Below, in pieces: positions 1 to 10,096 of a stretch of 64,000 bases of DNA (position 1 is its first letter; the number at the start of each line of letters is the position of its first letter). Both the position numbers and the translations under genes were made by a program. The DNA is from a bacterium (GTDB lineage: Bacteria; JAMCPX01). The notes beneath the pieces are model-generated. The model searched no databases. It saw nothing but the letters and a program-made list of their open reading frames with translations, and was not told the DNA's origin. The stretch spans positions 62,001-126,000 of the forward strand of contig JAJYLN010000002.1 in assembly GCA_021787665.1 (NCBI GenBank), read 5' to 3'.

Positions 1-109
1 TATGATCAAGCTGGGGTCGAGGCTCGACGTCTATGTCGGACCCGGGAGAGAGATACGGGTCAAGATAGGCGATACGGTGAAGGCTGGCGAGACCATACTG
101 ACTCAGTAG
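1..109 (+). CDS. psd: Phosphatidylserine decarboxylase, C-terminal end (partial)
   Basis: Only the last 35 codons are inside the window, read from base 2 to the TAG at 107-109. They contain L-G-S-R followed by a lipoyl-like hairpin ending V-K-A-G-E-T. In the short phosphatidylserine decarboxylase family the Gly-Ser bond near the C terminus is cut autocatalytically to give the pyruvoyl cofactor on the small alpha chain, so this would be the alpha chain (serine codon at about 17-19). The enzyme turns phosphatidylserine into phosphatidylethanolamine at the inner membrane. The next gene, 14 bases downstream, makes its substrate, which supports the call. The beta chain lies outside the window. Confidence 0.85.
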   Translation, partial: MIKLGSRLDVYVGPGREIRVKIGDTVKAGETILTQ

Positions 110-123
110 GATAGAAGACAGGT

Positions 124-996
124 ATGCCAGAAAAAAACATTGTAGATATAAACAGGGTAACGACGAAGGAGCCGAGGGCGGGAAGGAGGCCCGAAGGCAG
201 GGTCAGCAAGGGCATCTATATGCTGCCCAACCTGTTTACGTCGGCGAGTCTGTTCTCCGGGTTCTACTCGCTCATCGCGACCTTTAACGGGAGCTATTTT
301 TATGGGGCGGTCGCGATCATATTCGCCGCCTTTTTCGATGGAATCGACGGGCGGGTCGCGCGGCTCACCAATACGACGAGCGCGTTCGGCGTTGAGTACG
401 ACTCGCTCGCAGACCTCGTGAGCTTCGGTGTTGCGCCGGCGTTCCTGGCCTATGCGGTCGCGCTCAGCTCGTTCGGCAGGGTGGGCTGGGTCATCGCGTT
501 CATCTATGTGGCCTGTGCGGCGATACGCCTGGCGAGGTTCAACGTTCAGATCAACACCGTGGAGAAAAGCATGTTCAACGGTCTGCCGTCTCCGGCGGCG
601 GCCGGTCTCGTCACGACGACCATACTGCTCTATGTGACGCCGTCGGCCGGGCTCGACGAGGACAAGAAGGCGTTGTTCTCGTCGGTCATAAAGCACCCTA
701 TCGACATCATCTTGAACAAGCCCATCGACTTTATCCTGTCGCAGCATTTTACGATACTCCTGCTCGTACTCATTGCCGGCCTGCTCATGATAAGCACGGT
801 CAAATACAAGAGCTTTAAGAACGCGGAAATGATAAAGGCGAAGCCGGTCTCGTTCCTGATGTTCTCTATCCTCGTCATGTCGTTGATCGTGCTCGAGCCG
901 GTCAAGGCACTGTTTGCGATCTTCCTTGTCTACACGGCGTCCGGGCTCGTCGTCCTCCTACTCCCCAAAAGGGGAGAGAGAACTGCAAAATCATAA
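124..996 (+). CDS. pssA: CDP-diacylglycerol--serine O-phosphatidyltransferase
   Basis: This 290-residue integral membrane enzyme makes phosphatidylserine from CDP-diacylglycerol and serine. The CDP-alcohol phosphatidyltransferase signature D-G-x2-A-R-x8-G-x3-D-x3-D is present at roughly residues 76-100 (D-G-R-V-A-R ... F-G-V-E-Y-D-S-L-A-D), and its aspartates bind the metal and nucleotide. About 30 charged residues precede the first membrane segment, and several hydrophobic helices follow up to the C terminus. A charged loop near residues 175-205 interrupts the helices. It follows psd directly, so the two form a phosphatidylethanolamine pair. The last codons overlap a short perfect palindrome (961-976). 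Confidence 0.93.
   Translation: MPEKNIVDINRVTTKEPRAGRRPEGRVSKGIYMLPNLFTSASLFSGFYSLIATFNGSYFYGAVAIIFAAFFDGIDGRVARLTNTTSAFGVEYDSLADLVSFGVAPAFLAYAVALSSFGRVGWVIAFIYVACAAIRLARFNVQINTVEKSMFNGLPSPAAAGLVTTTILLYVTPSAGLDEDKKALFSSVIKHPIDIILNKPIDFILSQHFTILLLVLIAGLLMISTVKYKSFKNAEMIKAKPVSFLMFSILVMSLIVLEPVKALFAIFLVYTASGLVVLLLPKRGERTAKS
961..976. repeat. Short palindrome at the pssA 3' end
   Basis: A 6-bp perfect stem (CTCCCC / GGGGAG) closes a four-A loop inside the last codons of pssA. A T-rich run follows at about 1001-1018. The distance to the T-run is too long for a textbook intrinsic terminator, but the pair could slow or end transcription before leuA. The stem resembles the G/C-rich palindromes seen elsewhere in this window. 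Confidence 0.4.
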
Positions 997-1056
997 ACCT
1001 TATTTTTTTCTTTTTTTGATTCTCATCGTGGTTATTGAAAAAGGAGGATAAACAAC

Positions 1057-2586
1057 ATGAATAATAGAATCTTGATTTTTGATACGACCTTGAGGGACGG
1101 CGAGCAGTCTCCGGGATCGAGCATGAATATCCAGGAAAAGCTGGAAGTGGCCCAGCAGTTGAAGAGGTTGAATGCAGACATCATCGAGGCCGGCTTCCCC
1201 ATTGCCTCGGATGGCGATTTCGAGGCCGTGCGGGAGGTAGCGTCAACGGTGAAGGGGGTGACCATCGCCGGGCTCGCGAGGACGGGCAAGGCTGATGTGG
1301 AGAGGGCGTACGAGGCCCTGAAACCCGCGGACAGGCCCCGGATCCACGTCTTTGTTGCCACGTCGGACATTCACCTCAAGGCGAAACTGAAGAAGACCAG
1401 GGAAGAGGTCGTTCAGATGACCGGGGAGTCTGTCGCGCTTGCGCGGAAGCTCGTGGACGACGTGGAGTTTTCGGCAGAGGACGCGACGAGGAGCGATCCG
1501 GATTACCTCGTGAAGGTCTTTCAGACGGCCATCGACGCAGGCGCGACGACCATCAACATACCGGATACCGTGGGCTATACGATACCCGAAGAGTACACGA
1601 AGCTCATCGAGTATATCCGGTCACGCATCAGGGCACCCGGCCAGCTCGTGATAAGCGTCCACTGTCACAACGATCTCGGCCTCGCGGTAGCGAACTCTCT
1701 TGCCGCCATCAGGGCCGGCGCACGGCAGGTCGAATGCACGATCAACGGCATAGGGGAGCGGGCCGGCAATGCCTCGCTGGAGGAGATCGTGATGGCTTTA
1801 AGAGTGAGGAAGGACTTCTTCACCTACCAGTCGGACATCGTGACCGAGCAGATTTATCCGTCGAGCAGACTGCTCAGCCAAATCACCGGGATATCCGTCC
1901 AGCCAAACAAGGCCATCGTCGGGTCGAATGCATTCGCACACGAGGCCGGCATCCACCAGGACGGCGTCTTGAAGGAGAAGCTCACCTACGAGATTATGAC
2001 GCCGCAGTCGATCGGTCTGCCCTCGAACATGCTCGTCCTCGGCAAGCATTCCGGCAGGCACGCATTCCGGGAGAGGGTAAAGACACTCGGGTATGAGCTG
2101 ACAGACGCACAGATCGACACCGCGTTTATCGTGTTCAAGCAGATCGCCGATAAGAAGAAGGAGGTCTACGACGAGGACATCGAGGCGATCATCGCTGACC
2201 GGGTGCTGAAATGGGCCGAAAAGTACCGGCTCGAGTCCGTGAATATCTCGTCCGGTACCGATATTCTGCCTACCGCGACCGTGCGGATAAGCATGGAAGG
2301 GAATGCCGTTACCGAGAGCGGGAGCGGCGACGGACCGGTCGATGCGGTCTATAAGACCATCGCATCGATAACGAAGACCAAGAGCAGGCTCTCGCGGTAT
2401 CAGGTCAACGCCATAACCGGTGGTACGGACGCCCAAGGAGAGGTCATGGTTCGGATCGAGGAGGACGGGCACATGGTCAGCGGCACGGGCTCGGACACCG
2501 ACATCATCGTTGCGAGCGCGAAGGCCTATGTCAACGGACTCAACAAGCTGGAGCACAAGAAGACGAGCAGGATAAAGGGATTTTGA
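1057..2586 (+). CDS. leuA: 2-isopropylmalate synthase
   Basis: This 509-residue enzyme condenses acetyl-CoA with 2-oxoisovalerate, the first committed step of leucine synthesis. The N-terminal TIM barrel begins with the D-T-T-L-R-D-G-E-Q motif (residues about 9-17) and has the metal-binding H-C-H-N-D-L-G motif near residue 205. The C-terminal third, including T-A-T-V-R-I and an [12 protein letters not shown] stretch, matches the LeuA regulatory domain that binds leucine, so feedback inhibition is likely. The start is set by an AAAGGAGG site 8-9 bases upstream. It heads leuA-leuC-leuD-leuB-asd. Homocitrate or citramalate synthase are the alternatives, but the leu context and length favour LeuA. 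Confidence 0.95.
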   Translation: MNNRILIFDTTLRDGEQSPGSSMNIQEKLEVAQQLKRLNADIIEAGFPIASDGDFEAVREVASTVKGVTIAGLARTGKADVERAYEALKPADRPRIHVFVATSDIHLKAKLKKTREEVVQMTGESVALARKLVDDVEFSAEDATRSDPDYLVKVFQTAIDAGATTINIPDTVGYTIPEEYTKLIEYIRSRIRAPGQLVISVHCHNDLGLAVANSLAAIRAGARQVECTINGIGERAGNASLEEIVMALRVRKDFFTYQSDIVTEQIYPSSRLLSQITGISVQPNKAIVGSNAFAHEAGIHQDGVLKEKLTYEIMTPQSIGLPSNMLVLGKHSGRHAFRERVKTLGYELTDAQIDTAFIVFKQIADKKKEVYDEDIEAIIADRVLKWAEKYRLESVNISSGTDILPTATVRISMEGNAVTESGSGDGPVDAVYKTIASITKTKSRLSRYQVNAITGGTDAQGEVMVRIEEDGHMVSGTGSDTDIIVASAKAYVNGLNKLEHKKTSRIKGF

Positions 2587-2598
2587 ATGCGGAGTCTG

Positions 2599-2619
2599 CC
2601 CTCTCCGTCTCGGAGAGGG
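2599..2619. repeat. Perfect 9-bp inverted repeat between leuA and leuC
   Basis: CCCTCTCCG and CGGAGAGGG flank a three-base loop, 12 bases after the leuA stop. No T-run follows, so it is unlikely to be an intrinsic terminator; it may stabilise mRNA or be a copy of the short G/C-rich palindromes scattered through the window. Confidence 0.6.
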
Positions 2620-2648
2620 AGAGAAGAATACAGAGAAAGGACAAGATT

Positions 2649-3935
2649 ATGGGAATGACGATTACGGAAAAGATACTGGCGGTTCATGCCGGTGCGGTCC
2701 GCGCCGCGCCGGGGGATCTCATTATGGCGAGCGTTGACCTGGCACTGGGGAACGATGTCACCGCACCTATCGCCATCGATGAGTTTAGAAGGCATGGCGG
2801 GAAAGAGGTGTTCGATAAGGGCAGGGTCGTGCTCATGCCGGACCATTTTGCACCGAACAAGGACATCAAATCAGCGGTCCAATGCAAGATACTCAGGGAC
2901 TTCGCACGGGAAAAGGGCATTGAGAACTACTTCGAGGTCGGCCAGATGGGGATAGAGCATGCCCTGCTACCGGAGTCAGGACTCGTTGCGCCGGGCGATC
3001 TGGTCATAGGCGCCGACAGCCATACGTGCACCTACGGGGCCGTGGGGGCCTTTTCCACGGGCGTGGGAAGCACGGACCTTGCAGCGGCAATGATGACCGG
3101 GAAGGCGTGGTTCAAGGTTCCGCCGACGATAAAGTTCATTTATCATACTGACGCGAAGGGCAGACTGAAAGACTGGGTCTACGGGAAGGACGTGATACTC
3201 TACACGATTGGCGAGATCGGCGTGGACGGCGCCCTGTACAAGGCGATGGAGTTCACCGGAGATGTGATCGATGCCATGGGTATGAGCGAGCGGTTTACCA
3301 TGTGCAACATGGTGATCGAGGCTGGCGGAAAAAACGGCATCGTCATACCTGACAGGACGACCGTGGACTATATCAATCAGCGCGTGAAGAGGCCGTACAC
3401 CCTGTTCACCCCGGACCGGGACGCAGCATACGAGCGGGTCTATGAATACGACCTCTCGAACCTGAAGCCGCAGGTGGCGTTCCCGCACCTCCCGGAGAAT
3501 ACGAGGAGCATCGACGAGATCGGAAAGATCGAGATCGATCAGGCCTTCGTAGGCTCGTGTACGAACGGCTGGATAGAGGACATCAGGATAGCCGCAGACA
3601 TCATGAAGGGCAGGAAGGTGAGCCCCCAGGTGAGGATGATCGTCATCCCGGCGACGCGGAACATCTACCGGCAGGCCCTGAAAGAGGGCCTGATAGAGGT
3701 CTTTGTCGATGCAGGCGCCGTGTTCAGTACCCCGACGTGCGGGCCGTGCCTCGGTGGGCACATGGGCGTGCTTGCCCCGGGAGAGCGGGCCGTAGCGACG
3801 ACGAACCGCAACTTCAAGGGCAGGATGGGTGATCTGAGCAGCGAGGTGTATCTCGCGAACCCGGCGATCGTGGCCGCTTCCGCAATACTCGGAAGGATAG
3901 GATCACCGGAAGAACTGGGGATAAAAAAAGGATGA
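2649..3935 (+). CDS. leuC: 3-isopropylmalate dehydratase large subunit
   Basis: With LeuD this subunit isomerises 2-isopropylmalate to 3-isopropylmalate through an Fe-S aconitase-type mechanism. The [4Fe-4S] cysteines are visible in G-S-C-T-N-G (near residue 302) and in P-T-C-G-P-C-L-G-G (near residue 365). The substrate motif D-S-H-T-C-T-Y-G-A lies near residue 120. The frame is open upstream to 2583, but that extension reads through the palindrome at 2599. The ATG at 2649 has an AGAAAGG site 8 bases upstream and gives 428 residues, close to the short LeuC/HacA class. It is followed by leuD, its obligate partner. Confidence 0.94.
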   Translation: MGMTITEKILAVHAGAVRAAPGDLIMASVDLALGNDVTAPIAIDEFRRHGGKEVFDKGRVVLMPDHFAPNKDIKSAVQCKILRDFAREKGIENYFEVGQMGIEHALLPESGLVAPGDLVIGADSHTCTYGAVGAFSTGVGSTDLAAAMMTGKAWFKVPPTIKFIYHTDAKGRLKDWVYGKDVILYTIGEIGVDGALYKAMEFTGDVIDAMGMSERFTMCNMVIEAGGKNGIVIPDRTTVDYINQRVKRPYTLFTPDRDAAYERVYEYDLSNLKPQVAFPHLPENTRSIDEIGKIEIDQAFVGSCTNGWIEDIRIAADIMKGRKVSPQVRMIVIPATRNIYRQALKEGLIEVFVDAGAVFSTPTCGPCLGGHMGVLAPGERAVATTNRNFKGRMGDLSSEVYLANPAIVAASAILGRIGSPEELGIKKG

Positions 3936-3943
3936 TTGATCAG

Positions 3944-3972
3944 AGAGGCGGGGTCACCCCTGCCCCTCCTAA
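3944..3972. repeat. G/C-rich imperfect palindrome between leuC and leuD
   Basis: A GAGG-CGGGG half faces a CCCC-TGCCCCTC half around TCA. It lies between the leuC stop and the leuD ribosome site without a T-run, and looks like another member of the short C/G-tract palindromes in this window. The assignment to one family is by eye. Confidence 0.45.
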
Positions 3973-3995
3973 ACACGAGATTACAGGAGACACAA

Positions 3996-4487
3996 ATGAT
4001 CATACGAGGTAACGCACATGTGTTCGGGGACGACATCGATACGGATGTGATCATCCCGGCGCGGTATTTGAACACCTTCGACCATGACGAGCTTTCTCGG
4101 CATGCGATGGAAGGGGTGAGCCCCCATTTTTACAAACGGGTGACCAAGGGAGACATCATCGTTGCCGGGGCGAACTTCGGCAGTGGCTCTTCGAGGGAGC
4201 ATGCCCCGATAGCGATCATGGCCACCGGTATTGCCCTAGTAATAGCGAAGAGCTTTGCACGGATATTCTACAGGAACGCGTTCAATATAGGGTTGCCGCT
4301 GCTCGAGGTAGGCGAGGGTACCGACAGGATAAAACAGGATACACCTCTTGAAGTTGATCTTGACACAGGCCTGATAAAAGAGCTTTTAACAAATACGGTG
4401 TACAAGGGCTCGCCCATTCCTGAGTTTATGCAGGAGCTCCTGAAGGCCGGTGGGCTGATGAACTATATGGAAAAGAAGATACGGTAG
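3996..4487 (+). CDS. leuD: 3-isopropylmalate dehydratase small subunit
   Basis: This 163-residue swivel-domain partner of LeuC completes the isopropylmalate isomerase active site. It shows [10 protein letters not shown] near residue 13 and the G-S-S-R-E-H-A-P motif near residue 62, which are diagnostic for small subunits of the aconitase superfamily. The frame is open upstream to 3936 through palindromic DNA, but the ATG at 3996 has an AGGAGA site 5 bases upstream and gives the length expected for the stand-alone LeuD class. It is followed four bases later by leuB. Confidence 0.94.
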   Translation: MIIRGNAHVFGDDIDTDVIIPARYLNTFDHDELSRHAMEGVSPHFYKRVTKGDIIVAGANFGSGSSREHAPIAIMATGIALVIAKSFARIFYRNAFNIGLPLLEVGEGTDRIKQDTPLEVDLDTGLIKELLTNTVYKGSPIPEFMQELLKAGGLMNYMEKKIR

Positions 4488-4491
4488 AGAA

Positions 4492-5598
4492 ATGAAGAAA
4501 CGCATTGTTGTTTTTCCCGGAGACGGGATAGGGCCGGAGGTCGTTGGACAAGCGAAGAAAGTGCTCGTCAGGGCCGCGGAGATGGGCAGCCTTGCGCTCG
4601 ACGTGCAGGAGTTCCCGATAGGCGGGGCCAGCATCGATATCTTCGGGGTACCGCTAAAAGAGGAGTACCTGAAGGTCGCCAAGAGGGCCGACGCCGTCCT
4701 GCTCGGCGCTGTCGGGGGGCCTAAGTGGGACGTCGTGGAGCCGTCGATACGGCCGGAGCAGGCACTGCTCGCGTTGAGAAAGGGACTCAAGACCTACGCG
4801 AACCTGAGGCCGGCAAGGCCGTATTCTGCTCTGCTGAAGGCGTCCACGTTGAAGGAAGAGGTAGTAAAGGACGTGGACATACTCGTCGTCAGGGAGCTTA
4901 CCGGCGGCATATACTTCGGCAGGCCGCGGGGCATAAAGGACGGGAAGAAGGGGTACAACACGCTCGTCTACGATCGTAAAGAGATAGAGAGGATTGCCCG
5001 GAAGGCGTTCGACCTAGCAATGCTGAGGAAGAAGCACGTCACGAGCGTCGACAAGGCGAACATACTCGAGACCTCGATGCTCTGGCGGGAAGTCGTCAAG
5101 GAGGTGGCTGCGGGTTACCCGGCGATACGACTCGACCATATGTATGTCGATAACTGTGCCATGCAGATCATCCGGTCCCCGGGACAGTTCGATGTGATTC
5201 TTACCGATAATATGTTCGGGGACATCCTGAGCGACGAGGCGTCCATGCTGACCGGCTCCCTCGGTATGCTCCCTTCGGCGAGCATAGGAGACAAGAAGGG
5301 CCTTTTCGAGCCCATCCACGGCTCCGCACCGGACATAGCTGGCAAGGGCATCGCCAATCCTATCGCAACGATTGCGTCGGTCGCTATGATGCTGGAGTAT
5401 TCGTTCAGCAGGGTAGACCTTTCCGCTCTGATCGAGGAGGCAATCCAGGAGGTACTGCAGGACGGGCTGCGAACGAAGGACATCGACGACGGCAGCGGAG
5501 ACGTTGTCTCGACCGAGCGTATGGGAGAGGAAATAGTGAAAAGATTCGAGCACAGAGCGTCTCAGCGCGGGATCGGGAACGTAGGAAAGACAAAATAA
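4492..5598 (+). CDS. leuB: 3-isopropylmalate dehydrogenase
   Basis: This 368-residue enzyme oxidatively decarboxylates 3-isopropylmalate to 2-oxoisocaproate with NAD. It opens with [13 protein letters not shown], the family N terminus. [10 protein letters not shown] near residue 137 and the [11 protein letters not shown] metal site near residue 241 follow, then H-G-S-A-P-D-I-A-G. The substrate-pocket spacing suits LeuB rather than isocitrate dehydrogenase, and the operon position settles it. The start lies four bases after leuD with only a weak purine-rich ribosome site, so translation is probably coupled. Confidence 0.95.
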   Translation: MKKRIVVFPGDGIGPEVVGQAKKVLVRAAEMGSLALDVQEFPIGGASIDIFGVPLKEEYLKVAKRADAVLLGAVGGPKWDVVEPSIRPEQALLALRKGLKTYANLRPARPYSALLKASTLKEEVVKDVDILVVRELTGGIYFGRPRGIKDGKKGYNTLVYDRKEIERIARKAFDLAMLRKKHVTSVDKANILETSMLWREVVKEVAAGYPAIRLDHMYVDNCAMQIIRSPGQFDVILTDNMFGDILSDEASMLTGSLGMLPSASIGDKKGLFEPIHGSAPDIAGKGIANPIATIASVAMMLEYSFSRVDLSALIEEAIQEVLQDGLRTKDIDDGSGDVVSTERMGEEIVKRFEHRASQRGIGNVGKTK

Positions 5599-5621
5599 AG
5601 AGAACATAAGGAGTTTGCAAG

Positions 5622-6647
5622 ATGGGAAATAAGAGCTATTCGGTCGCGATTGCAGGCGCGACCGGTGCTGTCGGAAATGTGATGCTGCAACTGCTCGAGG
5701 AGCGGAAATTTCCGATACGGGAGCTGAAGCTCCTCGCATCGAACAGATCGAAAGGAAAGACCCTCAGGTTCAAGGGAGAGCATATATCCATAGAGGAGCT
5801 CGGTGACCGCTCGTTTACGGGCACGGAAATCGCGCTCTTTTCCGCGGGCGCATCGAGGAGCAAAGAGTTCGCAAGACGCGCCGTCGAGGCGGGCGCTGTC
5901 GTTATCGATAATAGCTCTGCGTTCAGGATGGAGCCGGACATACCGCTCGTGGTCCCGGAGATAAACCCAGACGCGATTAAGCAGTACAGGAAGACGGGGA
6001 TTATCGCAAACCCCAACTGTACGACCATCGTCACCCTGATGGGGGCAGCGCCCCTGCACAGGTACGGCAGGATAAAGCGCATGGTTGCCACGAGCTATCA
6101 GGCCGTGTCAGGCGCCGGCGCGAAGGCCATGGCGGAGCTCGAGACACAGGTCAGGGCATGGGCGAAGGGCGAGCCGCTGAAGGTGGAGGTATTCCCCTAC
6201 CAGATCGCGTTCAATGTACTGCCGCATATTGATGTTTTTCTCGAAAATGGATATACAAAGGAAGAGATGAAGCTGATAAACGAGTCGAGAAAGATACTGA
6301 ATGACCAGACCATAAAAGTCTCTCCAACGACGGTACGGGTCCCGGTGTTCAGGGCACACTCGGTCGCCGTCAACATACAGACGGAGAAGAAGATCACGAG
6401 GGCGAAGGCGATAGAGCTGATCCATGCGTTCCCGGGGGTACAGGTCGAGGACGACCCGCTGAACAAGAAGTATCCCATGCCGCTCTTCGTTGCCGGGCAG
6501 GACGACTGCTTCGTGGGCAGGATACGCGAGGACGACTCCGTCGAGAACGGCCTGAACTTCTGGGTGGTGGGCGATCAACTCAAGAAGGGCGCGGCACTGA
6601 ACGCGATCCAGATTGCGGAGCAGATGATAAAAGACGGGATGCTGTGA
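5622..6647 (+). CDS. asd: Aspartate-semialdehyde dehydrogenase
   Basis: This 341-residue enzyme reduces aspartyl phosphate to aspartate semialdehyde, the branch point to lysine/diaminopimelate, threonine and methionine. The N terminus has the NADP Rossmann motif G-A-T-G-A-V-G. The catalytic cysteine is in N-P-N-C-T-T at residue 133, and the substrate-binding H-S motif is in F-R-A-H-S. An AAGGAG site lies 8 bases before the ATG. It closes the leucine cluster; leu-asd adjacency is common in Desulfobacterota and relatives. The next gene starts inside its last codons. Confidence 0.95.
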   Translation: MGNKSYSVAIAGATGAVGNVMLQLLEERKFPIRELKLLASNRSKGKTLRFKGEHISIEELGDRSFTGTEIALFSAGASRSKEFARRAVEAGAVVIDNSSAFRMEPDIPLVVPEINPDAIKQYRKTGIIANPNCTTIVTLMGAAPLHRYGRIKRMVATSYQAVSGAGAKAMAELETQVRAWAKGEPLKVEVFPYQIAFNVLPHIDVFLENGYTKEEMKLINESRKILNDQTIKVSPTTVRVPVFRAHSVAVNIQTEKKITRAKAIELIHAFPGVQVEDDPLNKKYPMPLFVAGQDDCFVGRIREDDSVENGLNFWVVGDQLKKGAALNAIQIAEQMIKDGML

Positions 6648-8587
6648 ACGGAACCAGGGGAAAAGTGATAGGGTTGCTCGTAGCCGTGACCTTCGTGGCC
6701 ATGGCTGTAGGTACAGCGTATGCTTTTCCGAGCACAAAAGTCGCCTCGATAGGGGTGCACGCCGGACCCTACGGTATTGCAGCGAATGGGAACTACGCCG
6801 TCGTGGCAGGAAGCCAGTCTGGCTATATCGACATCATCAACCTCTCCAACGATACCGTTAGCTCCCATTATATCGGTCTGAACCCCTCCATGGTGACCAT
6901 CAGCGCGGATGGCTCTACGGCCTATGTCACCAACTACGGGAACAACGAGGTCTATAGCTTCAATCTGAACAACAGCGTTTTTACCACTTCCACGGTCATG
7001 GTGGGCAATAAGCCTATCGGCATTGCCATAGCCAATAACAGGGTGTTCGTGACGAATTATCAGGACGATACGTTCTCCTTCTTCCAGGCCGGCTCCTCCT
7101 CCGTAACCAATGTGAATACATGGAATGGAGGGCCCATCAGCATAGCCGCGGACTCGAGCGCTACCAATGTCTACGTGGCCAACAGTACCTCGAACGCCGT
7201 GAATGTGTTCCAGTACAATTATCTTGCCTCCAATACCTACGGCGTAAAGGCCACCGTTACGGTCGGCGCAACCCCGTCCGCGGTCTTGCTGTCGCCGCAT
7301 GGAAGGAAGCTGTATGTTGCCAATGCAGGTGACAACACGGTCTCCGTCATAGACACCACCTCCAGCTCATATCCCGTGACGACGATATCCCTCTCGTCTC
7401 TGGGCGGGCATCCGAATGCGCTTGCGCTGACGCCGGACGGCTACCTGATGGTCATCAATTCGCCGGTAGGCGGCATCACTGTCGTACAGACATCCAACGA
7501 TCAGGTCATCAGTACGTTCAACCTTGGTTCGTACCTCGACCAGGTGTTCCTGACACCGAGCGGCTCGGACGCGTATATAACGGACTTTGCTGCGAACCAG
7601 GTCTATGATCTCTCGAGCATCATTACGATAGCTTCAACGATACCCTCGGCGATAAATGCAACCACCAACGACGTCTCCACGATCGCATGGACCTCGACCA
7701 TGTCGGGTACCTATGAGGTCGAGATCGGAGGCAACGGGACGAAGGGCAGCGGCACCGTGATACCCGGTCGGGGAGGCTCCGTGTCAGCAGGACAGACCAT
7801 CGATACGCCGATATACGCGTCCGACTTTACCGGGGACCCGGATGGCCCGTACACGATATACCTTTATCTGACCGTGACGAGCCCGAGCCTGACCGCCTAT
7901 GCGTCCACGAATATCGACCTGCTGACCCATCTACCCGCAGCACCGCAGGGCCTGACAGCGCTACCGGGGGATAGCACGGCGAGCCTCAACTGGACGACGA
8001 CCAGCGCTTCCCAATATATCAGCGGATACACGGTATATTATTCCACGACAACGTTCGATGTAAACAACCTGCCGTCCAGTTCTGCAAACGCAGGTAATTC
8101 CAGTTCGTATACCCTGAAGGGCCTCACCAATGGTACCCTGTACTATATAACCGTGCAGGCTGAAGACATCGCCACCAACCTGAGCGCCTTGAGCAATACG
8201 GTGACCGTAACCCCTGTTTACATACCGAGTCCCGCAGCCCTCGCCGGTCAGAAGGGCAACTGCTTTATTGCGACCGCCGCATACGGATCATACGACGATT
8301 TCGACGTTTGGGTGCTCAGGCAGTTCCGTGACCGTGTCCTTCTCGTGAGCGGCCCGGGAAGATGGTTCGTCAGGACCTATTACCGGTTGAGCCCGCCTCT
8401 GGCCCATTTCATTGCAGGGCATGGAGCGCTGCGGGCCGTTGTACGGGGAATGCTGAAGCCGTTTGTGTACATGAGCATGGTAGTGCTCTATGGGACGTCA
8501 GCACAAAAGCTGACCATGCTGTTTCTGTCGATAGGTACGATGCTACTGGCGATAATTTTTCTTATGAGGAGAAACAGGTATGCTTAA
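6644..8587 (+). CDS. Secreted YVTN beta-propeller/Fn3 protein with CFI-box C terminus
   Basis: This is a 647-residue exported protein. A signal peptide (residues 1 to about 27, cut after A-Y-A) leads into a beta-propeller of the YVTN type with units such as [10 protein letters not shown] and [10 protein letters not shown] (about 30-330). A beta-rich linker and a fibronectin type III domain follow (about 430-525). At residue 540 is the [10 protein letters not shown] box of the CFI-box-CTERM family, followed by its conserved L-R-Q-F-R-D and S-P-P-L-A-H-F-I segments, one hydrophobic helix and a basic tail. The family is recognised by sequence only; its role, perhaps C-terminal sorting, is not established. 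The GTG start overlaps the asd stop. It overlaps the next gene by 8 bases, which suggests that the two act together. Confidence 0.75.
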   Translation: MNGTRGKVIGLLVAVTFVAMAVGTAYAFPSTKVASIGVHAGPYGIAANGNYAVVAGSQSGYIDIINLSNDTVSSHYIGLNPSMVTISADGSTAYVTNYGNNEVYSFNLNNSVFTTSTVMVGNKPIGIAIANNRVFVTNYQDDTFSFFQAGSSSVTNVNTWNGGPISIAADSSATNVYVANSTSNAVNVFQYNYLASNTYGVKATVTVGATPSAVLLSPHGRKLYVANAGDNTVSVIDTTSSSYPVTTISLSSLGGHPNALALTPDGYLMVINSPVGGITVVQTSNDQVISTFNLGSYLDQVFLTPSGSDAYITDFAANQVYDLSSIITIASTIPSAINATTNDVSTIAWTSTMSGTYEVEIGGNGTKGSGTVIPGRGGSVSAGQTIDTPIYASDFTGDPDGPYTIYLYLTVTSPSLTAYASTNIDLLTHLPAAPQGLTALPGDSTASLNWTTTSASQYISGYTVYYSTTTFDVNNLPSSSANAGNSSSYTLKGLTNGTLYYITVQAEDIATNLSALSNTVTVTPVYIPSPAALAGQKGNCFIATAAYGSYDDFDVWVLRQFRDRVLLVSGPGRWFVRTYYRLSPPLAHFIAGHGALRAVVRGMLKPFVYMSMVVLYGTSAQKLTMLFLSIGTMLLAIIFLMRRNRYA

Positions 8588-9218
8588 GAAGACGATCGTT
8601 CTTGTTCTTATTCTGCTGACCTATGGTTCGCCCGGCCGGGCATCCGAGGCCGTTCACTACGAGCTCACCCTCGGAGCTGGCGCCCTGCGCTTTACCAAGG
8701 ACCCTGTACTGCAGTCTTTCTATAAAGGCAGGTACGTCCCGGTATACAATCTCAACGTGGGCGTTCTTTTTTATCATGTCGTGGGCATCGATGGCTCGCT
8801 GGGTTTTATCTACGGCAAGAACACGATTACGGTCGCGCAGGGTATAGGGAACGACTATACCCTGATGGTATACCCGGCGCGGCTCGACGTGGTGGCGCAG
8901 TTGAGGATCACAGACGATCAACCTGTGTATCCTTACGTCGGTGCCGGGGGGACGGCAACGGGCTTCTATCAGATCAGGTCATCGGATAAGAAAACGGTGA
9001 GCGGCTATCGTTACGGGTATAACTGGATAGCAGGGGTCCATTTCCTGCTCGATCCTATCGACAAGATGCATGTGGGTTATCTGCGCACCGATTACGGCAT
9101 CGACCACGTCTATATCGACATCAGGATAGGGCAGGACATGGTCGATGATTTCGGCAAGGGCAGTGGCTTCAATTTTACGGACCAGTATATAGCCGGTGCT
9201 TTCGGCTTTGAGTTTTGA
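8580..9218 (+). CDS. Outer-membrane beta-barrel protein, function unknown
   Basis: This is a 212-residue protein with a signal peptide ending near residue 22 (G-R-A). The rest is alternating hydrophobic and polar strands broken by Gly/Tyr turns, for example L-G-A-G-A and [10 protein letters not shown], and it ends in F-G-F-E-F with a terminal Phe. That is the pattern of an 8- to 10-stranded outer-membrane barrel of the OmpA/OmpW-like size class. The ATG overlaps the end of the CFI-box gene, and its own stop overlaps the truA start. I do not recognise a specific family. Confidence 0.65.
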   Translation: MLKKTIVLVLILLTYGSPGRASEAVHYELTLGAGALRFTKDPVLQSFYKGRYVPVYNLNVGVLFYHVVGIDGSLGFIYGKNTITVAQGIGNDYTLMVYPARLDVVAQLRITDDQPVYPYVGAGGTATGFYQIRSSDKKTVSGYRYGYNWIAGVHFLLDPIDKMHVGYLRTDYGIDHVYIDIRIGQDMVDDFGKGSGFNFTDQYIAGAFGFEF

Positions 9219-10096
9219 ATCTGTTGAAGAGCCGCAACATTAAGCTGGTCATCGAGTATGACGGAACGGGCTACAGAGGCTGGCAGGTTCAGCAATCAGG
9301 GGTGGGGAACAGGGGGGGAAAGGCCCGGAGCGGTACGGCTGTCCTCACCATACAGGGGACACTTCAGGAAGCGATTCGGGAAATAACAGGCGAGGATGTA
9401 GCGATCACAGGGGCAGGCAGAACGGATGCAGGCGTCCATGCACGGGGACAGGTGGCAAACTTTCACACAGCATCAGACATCACGGTCGAGAGGTTCCCGT
9501 TTGCCGTGAATGCCCATCTTCCCCCGGCGATTGCCATAAAGTCTGCCGAAGAAGTACCGACGGGCTTCAATGCGAGAAGGAACGCGAAGGCGAGAGAATA
9601 CATGTATGTGATCAACAACCACAGGTTCAGGAGCGCGCTTGCGAGGCTCTACAGCTTTCACGTCCCCTCGATGCTCGATGTAGGTGCCATGATGCAGGCG
9701 GCGCAGAACTTCAAGGGCGAGCACGATTTCTCCGGGTTTACCTGCACTGATTCCCATAAGAAATCCCTCGACGCCCCCCATCCTCCCTGGTCAAAGGCGG
9801 CGGGGGACCCGGGCGAGCATACGGTCGGAGAACCTCTCAATATCCAGAGACCTGGTGGGGTCAGAAACATCATGGATCTCGGCATAGAGAGGCGCATGGA
9901 GTTCATCTACGTCACCGTGAAAGCGAACAGTTTCCTTATGCATATGGTGCGCTATATAGTCGCGGCGTTGTTGGAGGTAGGCAGGGAGCACATGGGACCG
10001 GAAGACATCAAGCTCTACCTCGGTCCGTCACCACGGAAATGGACGCACTCGAGGGCACCCGCCAAGGGACTGTTCTTGATGAAAGTTGAATATTGA
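9215..10096 (+). CDS. truA: tRNA pseudouridine synthase A with two insertions
   Basis: TruA makes pseudouridine at positions 38-40 of the tRNA anticodon arm. The catalytic motif G-R-T-D-A-G-V-H is intact with Asp at residue 71, and the C-terminal [11 protein letters not shown] core is present. The 293-residue length exceeds the usual 245-270 because of two extra segments. About 15 residues (30-44, Gly/Arg-rich) replace the short loop after G-W-Q-x-Q-Q. About 30 residues (185-214, Pro/Gly-rich) come just before the V-R-N-I strand. The second segment is encoded by a G/C-rich palindrome like the intergenic repeats. The TTG start at 9215 overlaps the stop of the preceding gene; the first residues before [10 protein letters not shown] are not conserved, so the exact start is uncertain. 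Confidence 0.92.
   Translation: MNLLKSRNIKLVIEYDGTGYRGWQVQQSGVGNRGGKARSGTAVLTIQGTLQEAIREITGEDVAITGAGRTDAGVHARGQVANFHTASDITVERFPFAVNAHLPPAIAIKSAEEVPTGFNARRNAKAREYMYVINNHRFRSALARLYSFHVPSMLDVGAMMQAAQNFKGEHDFSGFTCTDSHKKSLDAPHPPWSKAAGDPGEHTVGEPLNIQRPGGVRNIMDLGIERRMEFIYVTVKANSFLMHMVRYIVAALLEVGREHMGPEDIKLYLGPSPRKWTHSRAPAKGLFLMKVEY
9766..9812. repeat. G/C-rich palindromic element inside truA
   Basis: A C-run with CATCCTCCCT faces CAAAGG-C-GG-C-GGGGG-ACCCGGG around GGT. The order C-tract, CTCCCT, short loop, CAAAGG, G-tract, ACCC matches the intergenic block at 25289-25347, which has CCCCTTT-GA-CAAAGGGGG-AGGGG-TACCC. It is kept in frame and codes the Pro/Gly-rich insertion of TruA. Common origin is inferred by eye. 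Confidence 0.5.
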
